DNA of 64,000 nt from positions 372,001 to 436,000 of the forward strand of contig CAWGKC010000005.1 of NCBI GenBank assembly GCA_963823105.1, in the 5' to 3' direction. The first letter of the stretch is position 1; each line of letters opens with the position of its first letter. The notes under the pieces are model-generated. The model searched no databases, was not told where the DNA came from, and worked only from the letters and a program-made list of their open reading frames with translations. Position numbers and translations under genes: made by a program. The stretch is from JAJYKC01 sp963823105. GTDB taxonomy: Bacteria; Acidobacteriota; Terriglobia; Bryobacterales; Bryobacteraceae. Shown here in pieces: positions 1 to 8,033 of the stretch.

Positions 1-203
1 TTGGGCATGAACTGGCTGGTGAGCGTGTCGTGGCTTTGGTCGTCGGTCATGATCACCAGAATGTTCGGCCGTTGCGCTTGGGCGCGGACATTTCCTATGG
101 CGAAGATAAGCGCGAGACAAGTTCCGAGTAAGCCGAATATGGGCCGCCTGCGGCGGGTGTAGCTATCCCGCCGAATGGCGAGGGCTTGAAATTGTCGATG
201 CAT
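1..203 (-). CDS. Sulfatase, N-terminal fragment (runs off the window)
   Basis: The minus strand from 203 down to base 1 encodes 67 residues with a basic N-terminus, a hydrophobic secretion segment (GLLGTCLALIFAIG) and an Ala-x-Ala-like cleavage region, followed by RPNILVIMTDDQ. That last motif is the first beta strand and metal-binding Asp-Asp of the alkaline phosphatase/sulfatase superfamily. A ribosome binding site AAAGGAG lies about 5 bases before the ATG. The enzyme would be exported and hydrolyse sulfate esters. The sulfated substrate cannot be read from this fragment, and the catalytic Cys/Ser (formylglycine) motif lies outside the window. It is divergent from the beta-propeller gene that starts at 294. 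Confidence 0.85.
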   Translation of the reverse strand, partial: MHRQFQALAIRRDSYTRRRRPIFGLLGTCLALIFAIGNVRAQAQRPNILVIMTDDQSHDTLTSQFMP

Positions 204-293
204 GTTGCTCCTTTGCTAGGAAGGGCGCTCGCGAGGCGCGAAAATATACTTTGGACCGGATATGGCAAATCGCCACGTTACAATCGAAGCGAC

Positions 294-1406
294 ATGACAC
301 GCCGCGCACTACTGGCGCTTACCGCCGCCGTGCCGTTTTCGCTCGCCACCGGATGCCGGCAGAGGAAGGCGTTTTCCGGATTCGCGTTCGTGGCGAATTT
401 CGAAGGCCGATCGATCGCCGCGGTCGATCTGGGCGTGTTCGCGGTGGCGAAACAGATTCCGCTCGATGGCGCCCCGACGGAGCTGATCGCCGACCCGGCG
501 CATGCGCGGATTCTTGCGCTGACGCCTGGCGACGGACGCATTCACGAAATCTCCACGGTCGATCTGACGGTCAAACGCCGGATTCCCGTCGCGCGGGAAG
601 CGATCGGGATGAGGCTTTCGCGCGACGCGAAGTTCGTTTATGTTTTGAGCGGCAATCCGCGCCGGCTGGCGGCGCTCGAGGCGGCGGCGCTGCAAGTGGA
701 GTGGGAAGTTTCCCTCGCCGCCCTCCCGGCCGATTTCGACGTATCGGCGGATGGGAAATGGGTGGCGATCAGTTACGGCGCCCGCGGGTACGTCGAAAGA
801 ATCGACACCGCCGCGCGGCGGGCGGCCGGCGCTTCGGATATCAACAGCGAGGTGGGGACGGTCCGTTTCCAATCCGACTCCACGCAACTGATCGCCGCGA
901 ATTTAGGCGAGCGAATGCTCAACGTGTATCAAAGCTCCAGCGGGCGGTTGATCGCGAAGTTGCCGATCGCCGTGAGGCCGGATCAATTTTGCTTCAACGC
1001 CGACGGCGGCCAATTGTTCGTGACGGGCGAGGGGGGCGATGCCGTGGTGATCGTCTATCCTTACTTCACGCCGCAGGTGGGCGAGACGGTTTTAGCGGGA
1101 CGCGCGCCGGGCGCGATGGCCGTGACGCCGGAGCTGCTATTCGTGGCGAATTCGCGCTCCGGCGACGTCAGCGTTCTCAATATCGAAAGCCGCAAGGTGA
1201 TCGCCGTCGCGGAGGCGGGAACCAATCCGGCCTACATCGCGATTACTCCGGACAATCAATACGCGCTGGTGTTGAACGAAGGGTCGGGCGATATGGGCGT
1301 GATCTGGATTCCCAGCGTCACGCGCTCGCGCGCGCGGTCGGCGGCGCTCTTCACGATGATCCCGGTAGGGTCGCGGCCGGTGAGCGCGGCCGTCGTCGCG
1401 GTGTGA
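294..1406 (+). CDS. YVTN-type beta-propeller lipoprotein
   Basis: This 370-residue protein starts at the ATG at 294; an upstream in-frame start at 186 would add 36 unlikely residues and overlap the sulfatase start. The N-terminus (twin Arg, hydrophobic stretch, LATGC with Cys21) looks like a lipoprotein or Tat-type signal. The body has repeated blades of the type GRSIAAVDLG, VYVLSG, LFVTGEGGD and LFVANSRSGDVSVLNIES, typical of YVTN/NHL-like seven-bladed propellers. Such proteins are periplasmic or surface-bound and usually have no known enzymatic role. The product name is fold-level only. Confidence 0.75.
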   Translation: MTRRALLALTAAVPFSLATGCRQRKAFSGFAFVANFEGRSIAAVDLGVFAVAKQIPLDGAPTELIADPAHARILALTPGDGRIHEISTVDLTVKRRIPVAREAIGMRLSRDAKFVYVLSGNPRRLAALEAAALQVEWEVSLAALPADFDVSADGKWVAISYGARGYVERIDTAARRAAGASDINSEVGTVRFQSDSTQLIAANLGERMLNVYQSSSGRLIAKLPIAVRPDQFCFNADGGQLFVTGEGGDAVVIVYPYFTPQVGETVLAGRAPGAMAVTPELLFVANSRSGDVSVLNIESRKVIAVAEAGTNPAYIAITPDNQYALVLNEGSGDMGVIWIPSVTRSRARSAALFTMIPVGSRPVSAAVVAV

Positions 1407-1438
1407 TCGCTCCGCGCTATGCTCTGTAGGGAGCGAAC

Positions 1439-2651
1439 GTGAAAACATATCTTCTTCCCATGTTGCTGATCGCCGCGTCGTGCGCGCGGGCGCAGGTCCA
1501 TGCGGTGTCTCCGAAAACCGGTCCGGCGCCGGTGGGGCCTTACTCGCCGGGGGTGATGGCCGGCGGACTATCTTTATGTTTCCGGCCAGGGCGCGAAAGG
1601 CGCGGATGGGATGTTGCCCGGCACGTTCGAGGCCCAGACGCGGCAGTGTCTGGAGAACGTCAAGGCCGTCGTCGAGGCGGCCGGGTTGACGATGGAGCAC
1701 GTCGTTTACACGCAGGTGTATCTGGAAGACATGGGAAACTTCGACGCGATGAACCGCGTGTACGCGGAATATTTCCCGAAGGCTCCGCCCGCCCGGGCGA
1801 CGCTCGGCGTCTTCAAGTTGCCCGGCACGCCGGTGGAGATCAACGCGGTGGCGGTGCGCGATCTTTCCGAAAAGAAAACGGTGAACGTCCCCGGGTATTT
1901 CACCGGCGAGCCGGCATCGGCGGGAGTGTTGACGAAGGAGCGCCTCTACATCTCAGGCATGCGCGGAAGACCTTCCGCCGATCCCGCGGCGCAGACGGCG
2001 CAGGCGCTGGACGCGATGAAGGCGGTGGTGGAAGCGGCCGGGGCGACGATGGCGAACGTCGTGTTCGTGAACCCCTATCTGACGAAAGCCGCGCCGATGC
2101 GGGCGATGAACAAGCTCTACGCCCAGCGGTTCGAGTTCGGCAATACGCCGGCGCGCGCGACCATCGAAGTACACGCGCTGCCCGGTGGCGCGGCGGTGGA
2201 GTTCACCGGAGTAGCCGTGCGCGACCTGGCGCAGCGGCGCGCGGTGCGTCCGAAGAATATGCCGCCCAGCGCAACGGCCAGCCCGTGCGTGTTCGCCGGC
2301 GACACGCTCTATTGCTCGGCGAAGGACGGGTTCATTCCCGGCCCGAATGGCGGCCTCTTCGCCACGACGACCGTTCACCAGTTGCACCAGACGATGCGCA
2401 ATCTGCTGGACAATCTGGAAGAGGCGGAGATGAGCTTCGATGACATCGTGGCGACGAACGTCTATCTCGACGATCTGGCCGACTTTCAGGAGATGAATCA
2501 ACTTTACGCCAAATATTTTCACGGCGTGAAACCGGCGCGCACGACGGTGCAGCAGATCGCGCCCGCGGAACGGAAGGCGGACGAGAACGGCGAGTTCCCG
2601 GCGCTGGAGCAGATCTCGTTCGTCGCGGTGCGTGGCGCGGCGCGGCGGTGA
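1439..2651 (+). CDS. Secreted protein with three RidA (YjgF/YER057c/UK114) domains, frameshifted at 1568
   Basis: The gene starts at 1439 with a Sec signal peptide (MKTYLLPMLLIAASCARAQ). The frame breaks at about 1568: GPYSPGVMAGG continues as YLYVSGQGAKGADGMLPG only if one base (C1568) is removed. The corrected product is about 403 residues with three successive RidA-like domains (roughly residues 25-140, 150-265 and 275-400), each with the conserved AVxxAG...V and ARAT/ARTT segments. Cytosolic RidA deaminates reactive imines; a secreted triple-domain version must do something else or act on exported metabolites. The Arg that binds the substrate carboxylate appears retained in the PARAT/PARTT motifs. 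Role unknown. Confidence 0.75.
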
Positions 2652-2762
2652 GCGAAGAACTCCGATTGAATAATTCAGTCGCCTAACCGGATGGCGCGCA
2701 GACCGGACGTTGGCGGGTGTCTCAAGTTTTCGAATCGGGCATGGGTGGGGTGAGGCGCTCCG

Positions 2763-4061
2763 CTACTTTCCCGCGCTGCCAATTTCCCTAAGAACCAAAG
2801 CTTCCTCTTCGGAATTTGGTTCGCCATCCGCAGTGGCCATGAGATGATGTGGGATAAACGGGATCACGGGCAAGATGAGCGCGTAGCTCACGGTAATCGC
2901 AATCACGCAGTATTGGAAGCCGTACCTTGGACTCAAACCGTAAATCCATGAGCCGAGCACGTCCCCAGCGCGCATGGAGAGCGCAAAGGTGGCTGCTATT
3001 AACATCATCAGCGTTCCCTGCAAGCCGGGAGGACAAGCGCGTATAGCGATATCGATGCAGGCCGCGTTGGCCAAGCCGCCCATCAACCCAATCAGCACCG
3101 CGGCCAGAAGAGCCTGCTGCCCAGTGTGGATAAAGGCCATTGGAATAAACTGGGGCACCCCTATGATCACAGACCACAGCAGAAGCTTACGTGGCGGAAA
3201 CTTCGTACAGAGGAATCCATAGAGCAGAATGGGCGGGAGGAAGAGAAGGTTATATAGGCCCAAAAAGTCCGCATAGATCGCATCCGGCGCGTGGAGCCGA
3301 TTGGTCAAAAAGAACTGCATGGGAGTGAAGGAACCTGGGGTGAAGTTCCACAGCAGGTTGATCAGCACCACCGGGTAGATCGCGCGGTGCTTCAGCAGCC
3401 GCCGGACATCTCCAAAAAAGTCCGCGCCCTTGGCTCGTGGGTTATCATATGCGTGGCTGAAAACGGACCGGGGCTTCCAGAAGCCGAACACCATAAGCGT
3501 TGCCGTAAGGGCGAGGACCATGAGAAAGATTTGGCGGGGCGAGAGGCGTTCGGCCATGAATCCCGAGGTGAAGTATGCCGCGCCTACCGGAAGAAATAGG
3601 AATGTGTTGGATAGGGCGCTCAGCCGCCCGCTCATGAGAGCCTCCTGGCCGATGAGAGCCGTCAAGCCTTGAAAGGCGGCGAAGACGAACGAGTATGCGA
3701 TCGTTGTCAGCAGCAATCCGGCGAGAAGTCCCGGGAAGGTTGTCCGGGAAAATGCCATCCACGCGAGGACGCAAATCATTAGCGGGACAAATATACGGAA
3801 GTATCCTCGATCGCGCTGGCCAACCGGATTCCACAGATCGCGTAACATGCCGAAGGCGAAACCCAGATAAAAAGGAATGCCCGTGAGCAAGCGAAATAAG
3901 GAGATCTGGGAAGCGGATGCGTGAAGAATGTCCTTCAGCATGTAGGACGTTGGAATGTCCAGCAAGAAGCCGGGATTCACCACGTTTACCAGCAGCGACA
4001 TCAGGCCGAAATACAAGAAGAGCTGGCGAGCGCTGGATGAACCATCGGCATTGGTCATCAC
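2763..4061 (-). CDS. Major facilitator superfamily transporter
   Basis: A 432-residue polytopic protein with about twelve hydrophobic segments and a charged loop near the middle (FWKPRSVFSHAYDNPRAKGADF), as in MFS carriers. The segment GFAFGMLRDLWNPVGQRDRGY after the second helix resembles the loop 2-3 motif of MFS and of the folate-biopterin (BT1) branch. Substrate cannot be assigned. The start at 4061 (ATG, then a second ATG) is followed by a short cytoplasmic N-tail. It is a single gene between two non-coding stretches and is not obviously part of an operon. Confidence 0.75.
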   Translation of the reverse strand: MMTNADGSSSARQLFLYFGLMSLLVNVVNPGFLLDIPTSYMLKDILHASASQISLFRLLTGIPFYLGFAFGMLRDLWNPVGQRDRGYFRIFVPLMICVLAWMAFSRTTFPGLLAGLLLTTIAYSFVFAAFQGLTALIGQEALMSGRLSALSNTFLFLPVGAAYFTSGFMAERLSPRQIFLMVLALTATLMVFGFWKPRSVFSHAYDNPRAKGADFFGDVRRLLKHRAIYPVVLINLLWNFTPGSFTPMQFFLTNRLHAPDAIYADFLGLYNLLFLPPILLYGFLCTKFPPRKLLLWSVIIGVPQFIPMAFIHTGQQALLAAVLIGLMGGLANAACIDIAIRACPPGLQGTLMMLIAATFALSMRAGDVLGSWIYGLSPRYGFQYCVIAITVSYALILPVIPFIPHHLMATADGEPNSEEEALVLREIGSAGK

Positions 4062-4273
4062 GGATTGACCATGTTAGCACCCGTGCTTACAGTCCAGCGC
4101 CAACGGCGCGCCCGAGGCCGTTCCAACGACGGGATCGGAGGTTCGGGGCGGGTTGCCGGCAATCCGCAAGCCGTCCAGATAGCGTAAAGGCGCCGTTCCC
4201 GGCGACCGTCGCCATCGGGCCGCAGAGGATCAGAGGTCATCGTAATCCACGGGCGTACTTATGAAGGCTTCCA
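4062..4273. other. Intergenic region between the MFS and mbfA genes
   Basis: This 212-base stretch has no convincing gene. It holds the upstream region of the MFS gene, where a short inverted repeat AGCAC-CC-GTGCT sits just before the start (about 4076-4087) and could be an operator. It also holds the 3' side of the mbfA operon, where I see no clear stem plus T-run terminator. Confidence 0.4.
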
Positions 4274-5230
4274 CTAAGAACTGCCAATGAGAATACCCGT
4301 AATGAAAACCAGCACGCCGCCCACCATCACTTGAAACGCGGCGTTGAGGAACGGCGTATCCATGTAGCGGTGGCGGATGTAGCTGATGATAGAAAGCTCG
4401 ACCACCACGACGGCGATGGCGACGGTGGTGGCGGCGTTGAAGTTGGGCAGGAGAAAAGGAAGGGTGTGGCCGATGCCACCGGCGGCGGTCATCAATCCGC
4501 AGATGCCCCCGCGAACCCAGGGGTGGCCGCGGCCGGTGAGGGAGCCGTCGTCGGAGAGCGCTTCGGCGAAGCCCATGGAGATGCCCGCGCCCAGGGACGC
4601 CGCGAGGCCCACCAGGAAGGCGTCCCAACTGTTTTTGGTTGCGAAGGCGGCGGCGAAGACCGGGGCGAGAGTCGAGACGGAGCCGTCCATCAGGCCGGCC
4701 AAGCCGGGCTGCACGATTTGAAGAACGAACAATCGGCGGCTGGACGCCTCCTCGGACTGGCGCACTTCGGGGGTGAAGTTGCGTTCGAGCGCCTCGGCGG
4801 TGACGTAATGTTGGCGTTCCACTTCAATAAGGTCGCCGAGGAGCTTGCGGGTGGAGGCGTCGGAGATGTGGAGAAGCGCGCGCTCGTAAAAGCGGCGGCT
4901 CTCCAGTTCCATCACCTCGGCCTGTTTGCGAACGGCGTTGACCCCGAGCGGCCGGACCAGCCATAGCGGCTTGCGTTGAAGAAATCCCTTCACATCTTCG
5001 CGGCGGATAAGCGGAATGTGCTCGCCGAAGCGCTGGCGGAAGCGATCGATGAGCCACGCGCGGTGCTGCGACTCCTGGCCGCGCATTTCGTCGAACATGT
5101 TGGCGGTGGAAGGAGACGTTTCGCGGAGGCCGTCGGCGAAATCGGCGTAGATGCGGCCGTCTTCCTCCTCCAGCGTGATGGCGAGGGCGAGGATTTCTTT
5201 TTCGGTGAGGTCCTTGAAATTTTTGGCCAT
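4274..5230 (-). CDS. mbfA: Membrane-bound ferritin-like iron exporter (MbfA/erythrin-VIT1 fusion)
   Basis: The true start is the ATG at 5230 (MAKNFKDLTEKEILALA), giving 318 residues, close to the usual MbfA length. Residues about 1-150 form a ferritin-like four-helix di-iron domain with carboxylate/His motifs EEEDGRIYADF, RGQESQHRAW, ELESRRFYE and EVERQHY. Residues about 165-318 are a CCC1/VIT1-type membrane domain beginning PGLAGLMDGSVSTLAPVFA. In Bradyrhizobium and Agrobacterium MbfA exports ferrous iron and protects against iron and peroxide stress; the same role is inferred here. It lies 8 bases downstream of doxX in a marR-led operon, which suggests MarR-type rather than Irr-type control. 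Confidence 0.88.
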   Translation of the reverse strand: MAKNFKDLTEKEILALAITLEEEDGRIYADFADGLRETSPSTANMFDEMRGQESQHRAWLIDRFRQRFGEHIPLIRREDVKGFLQRKPLWLVRPLGVNAVRKQAEVMELESRRFYERALLHISDASTRKLLGDLIEVERQHYVTAEALERNFTPEVRQSEEASSRRLFVLQIVQPGLAGLMDGSVSTLAPVFAAAFATKNSWDAFLVGLAASLGAGISMGFAEALSDDGSLTGRGHPWVRGGICGLMTAAGGIGHTLPFLLPNFNAATTVAIAVVVVELSIISYIRHRYMDTPFLNAAFQVMVGGVLVFITGILIGSS

Positions 5231-5238
5231 GGGAAGGG

Positions 5239-5697
5239 TCAGCTCGCCGGAGAACGGGAGCGGGAAAGGAAGAGGTCCGCGGAGAACGCCCCGCCGCCGG
5301 CGATCATCAGCGCGATCGTGATGGCGATGACGAGGGCATGGTACTCGAAGCCTTCGCCCTTCTGGTTTCCGGCCCAATTCATGAACAGGCCGAACTGGCT
5401 ATGCACCTTCACGACGGCCACCACCATGACGGTGGCGATGCCGAAGGCGGCGACGCGGGTGAGCAGGCCGGCGATCAGGCCGAGGCCGCCAAAGAATTCG
5501 GCGGCGATGGCGAGAAAAGCCAGGGGCGCGGGAATGCCCATGCTCTTGGTGAAGGCGCTCATGGTGGCGTCGAACCCGTAGCCTCCGAACCAGCCGAGCA
5601 TTTTTTGGGCGCCGTGGGCGAAAAAGACAATCCCAAGGACGAGGCGCAACACCAGTGGCGCGAATTCGCCGGAGGTTTGAAGCAGTTTGCGAAACAT
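5239..5697 (-). CDS. DoxX family membrane protein
   Basis: A 152-residue protein with four hydrophobic helices and the family signature LVLRLVLGIVFFAHGAQKMLGWFGG...GFxxT near the N-terminus, then PAPLAFLAIAAEFFGGLGLIAGLLTR. DoxX proteins are inner-membrane subunits linked to quinol or thiol redox chemistry in several bacteria, but the activity of most members is unknown. The gene is 7 bases downstream of marR and 8 bases upstream of mbfA, so all three are probably co-transcribed. Confidence 0.88.
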   Translation of the reverse strand: MFRKLLQTSGEFAPLVLRLVLGIVFFAHGAQKMLGWFGGYGFDATMSAFTKSMGIPAPLAFLAIAAEFFGGLGLIAGLLTRVAAFGIATVMVVAVVKVHSQFGLFMNWAGNQKGEGFEYHALVIAITIALMIAGGGAFSADLFLSRSRSPAS

Positions 5698-5704
5698 AGC
5701 GGTT

Positions 5705-6185
5705 TTAGTCTCCTTTTGCGGCTGCGATTTTAGCCGGCACGCCCGGCTCCGCCGCGTGTTTTCCCAATTTTCGCAGAAGCCGGGCGAGTTGACGGCGCTC
5801 GCCTCCGCCGAGAGCGGACATCAGGCGCTCGATATCCAGACTGTGGCGGACGAAGGCGCCGTCGATCCACTCGCGGCCTTTGGCGGTGAGATGGACGACG
5901 CGGGTGCGGCGGTCGCCGGGGTCGTTGACGCGGCGGACGAAGCCGCGCGACTGCAGACGGTCGATGGCGCTGGTGGCGGAGCCGCTGGTGAGCGGGATCT
6001 TCGCGCCGAGAGTGTTCACCGCGAGCGGGCCTTTGTGCAGCAGCGCTTCGAGAATGGCGAAATCGGAGAAGCACATTCCCGGAGCCTTCGATGCTCGCGA
6101 GGGCGCGTTTCTCCACCGCCCGGTGGGCTTTCATCAGCAGCAGCCAAATGTGAACGCCGCTCGCTTTGTCGTCGTGGTGAGCCAT
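5705..6185 (-). CDS. MarR family transcriptional regulator, frameshifted near 6078
   Basis: The gene starts at the ATG at 6185, preceded by GGAGGA at about 6195-6200. After residues MAHHDDKASGVHIWLLLMKA...SIEGSG the frame breaks at 6077-6080 (one extra base in CCGGGAATG) and resumes as MCFSDFAILEALLHKGPLAV. Corrected length is about 159 residues. The wing motif SAIDRLQSRGFVRRVNDPGDRRTRVVHLT is the classic MarR DxRxxR winged helix. It heads the marR-doxX-mbfA operon and probably represses it; a near-perfect inverted repeat at 6220-6231 upstream of its start is the candidate operator. If the frameshift is real, the short form would lack the dimerisation helix and the operon would be derepressed. 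Confidence 0.85.
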
Positions 6186-6219
6186 GGCCGATGGTCCTCC
6201 TTATCAGTATGCCAAGACT

Positions 6220-6231
6220 CTTGACATCAAG
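6220..6231 (-). promoter_or_regulatory. Candidate MarR operator, inverted repeat CTTGA-TG-TCAAG
   Basis: Read on the minus strand, 6231-6220 is CTTGATGTCAAG, two perfect 5-base arms around a TG centre, 35 bases before the marR start and just ahead of its ribosome binding site. The TTGATG inside it could double as a -35 element. Size and position fit autoregulation by a MarR dimer. This is an inference from symmetry and position only. Confidence 0.5.
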
Positions 6232-6256
6232 GTAAACCCGGCCGGCGGCGCGCTTG

Positions 6257-6616
6257 TCATTCGGTCAGCCCCTCGGCCTCCAGGTCTTCAAGGAGGCGGC
6301 CGGAGGCGTTGGAGGGATAACCAAAAATCCAGAACGGCTCCTTGGCTGCGCTCTCCCAGATCTGTTGCCCGGTGTGGGCCAGGGCGGCGCGGAAGCCGCG
6401 GTCGGAGTCTTCGACTTCCTCGCCGAGACCGGCCTCGGCGAGGAGGGAGCGGATGTCGAGGCCGTTGCGGTAATCTTCGAGGCCGAGCCGGTAACCGCGC
6501 CGGACGTCGGCGACGAATTTGTCCCAGGCGGCCACCAAGCCGTCGCCGCCCGCGCGGACGACATGGGGCGGGTAGCCGTAATCTTCAAGAAGCTGGCGGA
6601 TTTCTTCCCCGGTCAT
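6257..6616 (-). CDS. Conserved hypothetical protein, 119 residues
   Basis: A small acidic soluble protein with no signal peptide or membrane segment. It begins MTGEEIRQLLEDYGYPPHVVRAGGDGLVAAWDKFV and contains YRLGLEDYRNGLDIRSLL and EPFWIFGYPSNASGRLLEDL. I do not recognise a named domain. The composition (helical, Glu/Leu/Gly rich, several aromatics) and intact frame support a real gene. It lies about 70 bases upstream of marR on the same strand, but the putative MarR operator and promoter lie between them, so it may be a separate unit. Confidence 0.6.
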   Translation of the reverse strand: MTGEEIRQLLEDYGYPPHVVRAGGDGLVAAWDKFVADVRRGYRLGLEDYRNGLDIRSLLAEAGLGEEVEDSDRGFRAALAHTGQQIWESAAKEPFWIFGYPSNASGRLLEDLEAEGLTE

Positions 6617-6699
6617 GGATCACATTGTATGCGGGAATGGCGAACGGCGGTGTGATAAACTTTAGGGGTATATTTCTGCAAGGAATTAGAAGCTAAGAG

Positions 6700-6969
6700 A
6701 TGGCAAATACGATATCGTCGCTGAAGAGGGTGCGCCAGGAGAACCGGCGCCAGATAGTGAACCGCGCGCGCACGTCGCGGCTGCGCAGCCAGTTGAAGGC
6801 GATGCGCGAAGTCCTAGCGCACAAGGACGCGACCGCCGCGCAGACAATGTTGCCGAAGACGTTTTCCACCATCGACCGGTCGGCGCGCCTGGGCATCATC
6901 AAAAAGAATACGGCCGCGCGTTATAAGAGCCGCTTGACGCTGCGCATCCGGAAACTCGCCACCGCTTAG
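6700..6969 (+). CDS. rpsT: 30S ribosomal protein S20
   Basis: An 89-residue basic protein (MANTISSLKRVRQENRRQIVNRA...) with the S20 pattern of Lys/Arg-rich helices and the C-terminal KKNTAARYKSRLTLRI motif. It binds the 5' domain of 16S rRNA during 30S assembly. Length matches the family. It is transcribed alone on the plus strand; TGTGATAAACT about 45 bases before the start may be its -10 region. Its stop overlaps the holA stop on the other strand by a few bases (tail-to-tail). Confidence 0.97.
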   Translation: MANTISSLKRVRQENRRQIVNRARTSRLRSQLKAMREVLAHKDATAAQTMLPKTFSTIDRSARLGIIKKNTAARYKSRLTLRIRKLATA

Positions 6970-8021
6970 TTCCGTGGACCGCCGGTCAGGCTGAAGACAA
7001 ATTCCTCCATCACGACGCGGTCGTCGGGGCGGGCGTCCCTTAGCGCGATGTCGGCGTGAGAGACGCGCTCGATGGCGCGCTTCAGCCGGGGAGCGGAGAA
7101 CGCGGCGACGGTTTGGGCCACTTGCTCGGCGCGGTCCCGCCAGATGCGGATTCCCAATTTTCGGAAATAAGCTTCGATCTGTTGGGCGTTTCGCTGGCCC
7201 GCTTCATGGGCGGCGAGAGCCATGCGAAACTGCGTGCCGAGAAACGCGAGGGCGAGGGGCAGATACTCGCCTTCGCGCAGCAGCGTGTCGAGCGCTTCGA
7301 GCGAGCGCTGGCGGTCCGCGCGCCCCAGTGCCGCGACCAGCGTGAACAAATTGCCCGCCTGAGCGTTGGGGACAAGCGAGGCGATGTCGGCGGCCGTGAC
7401 CTTGCGCCCAGGGCCGGCGAACAAGGCCAGCTTTTCGATTTCGATGGCGATGCGCGAAGCGTCGCCGCCGAGAGAGTCGACTAGAAGCCCCAGCTCGGAC
7501 GTTCCGATGTCGAGATTGCGTCGTTTGGCCAAGTCGCGGGCGAGCGAGCGCGAAGCGTCTTGAGTGAACGGACGGAACTCGACCTGATCGGGAACGGAAG
7601 AGTAGAACTTTTGAACCCGCTCGATTTTGGGTTTGTCGTCGCCGTCAAAATCGTAACGCAGGACGTCGAAGACGAGCACGGTCCCCGGAGTGGGATCGCG
7701 GACATAAGCGGCGAGGGCGGCGGCGCCGGGGCCTTCCTCGGCGGTTAGCCGCTTCGGGAGGGCCGCTTCGGCGCCGGAGATCCACATCAGGCGGCGGGAA
7801 GCGAAGAGCGAAAACGAACGGGCGTCGTCGAGCACGGCGGCGAGCGGGGCCTCGTCCAGGTCGAGGCGGGTAAGGCCGCTCTCGCGTTCCTCCAGTGGCA
7901 GAACGCGTTCGAGGAGGGCCTGGCGGCAGGCGCGGCGCATGTAGGCTTCAGGGCCGAGAAAAAGGTACACCGGCTTCGGCGGCTGCTTTTCGATCTGGCG
8001 GAGAAATTGCTCTGGGCTCAT
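6966..8021 (-). CDS. holA: DNA polymerase III subunit delta
   Basis: A 351-residue protein of the HolA family. The N-terminal AAA+-like domain begins MSPEQFLRQIEKQPPKPVYLFLGPEAYMRR; later signatures include ARSFSLFASRRLMWISGAEAAL, the SLGGDASRIAIEIEKLALFAG lid region and the C-terminal collar domain (LFTLVAALGRADRQRSLEALDTLLREGE). Delta opens the sliding clamp as part of the clamp loader. It lies 12 bases after lptE, a gene pair (lptE-holA) seen together in many bacteria, which supports both calls. Confidence 0.93.
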   Translation of the reverse strand: MSPEQFLRQIEKQPPKPVYLFLGPEAYMRRACRQALLERVLPLEERESGLTRLDLDEAPLAAVLDDARSFSLFASRRLMWISGAEAALPKRLTAEEGPGAAALAAYVRDPTPGTVLVFDVLRYDFDGDDKPKIERVQKFYSSVPDQVEFRPFTQDASRSLARDLAKRRNLDIGTSELGLLVDSLGGDASRIAIEIEKLALFAGPGRKVTAADIASLVPNAQAGNLFTLVAALGRADRQRSLEALDTLLREGEYLPLALAFLGTQFRMALAAHEAGQRNAQQIEAYFRKLGIRIWRDRAEQVAQTVAAFSAPRLKRAIERVSHADIALRDARPDDRVVMEEFVFSLTGGPRN

Positions 8022-8033
8022 GGGACACGCACG

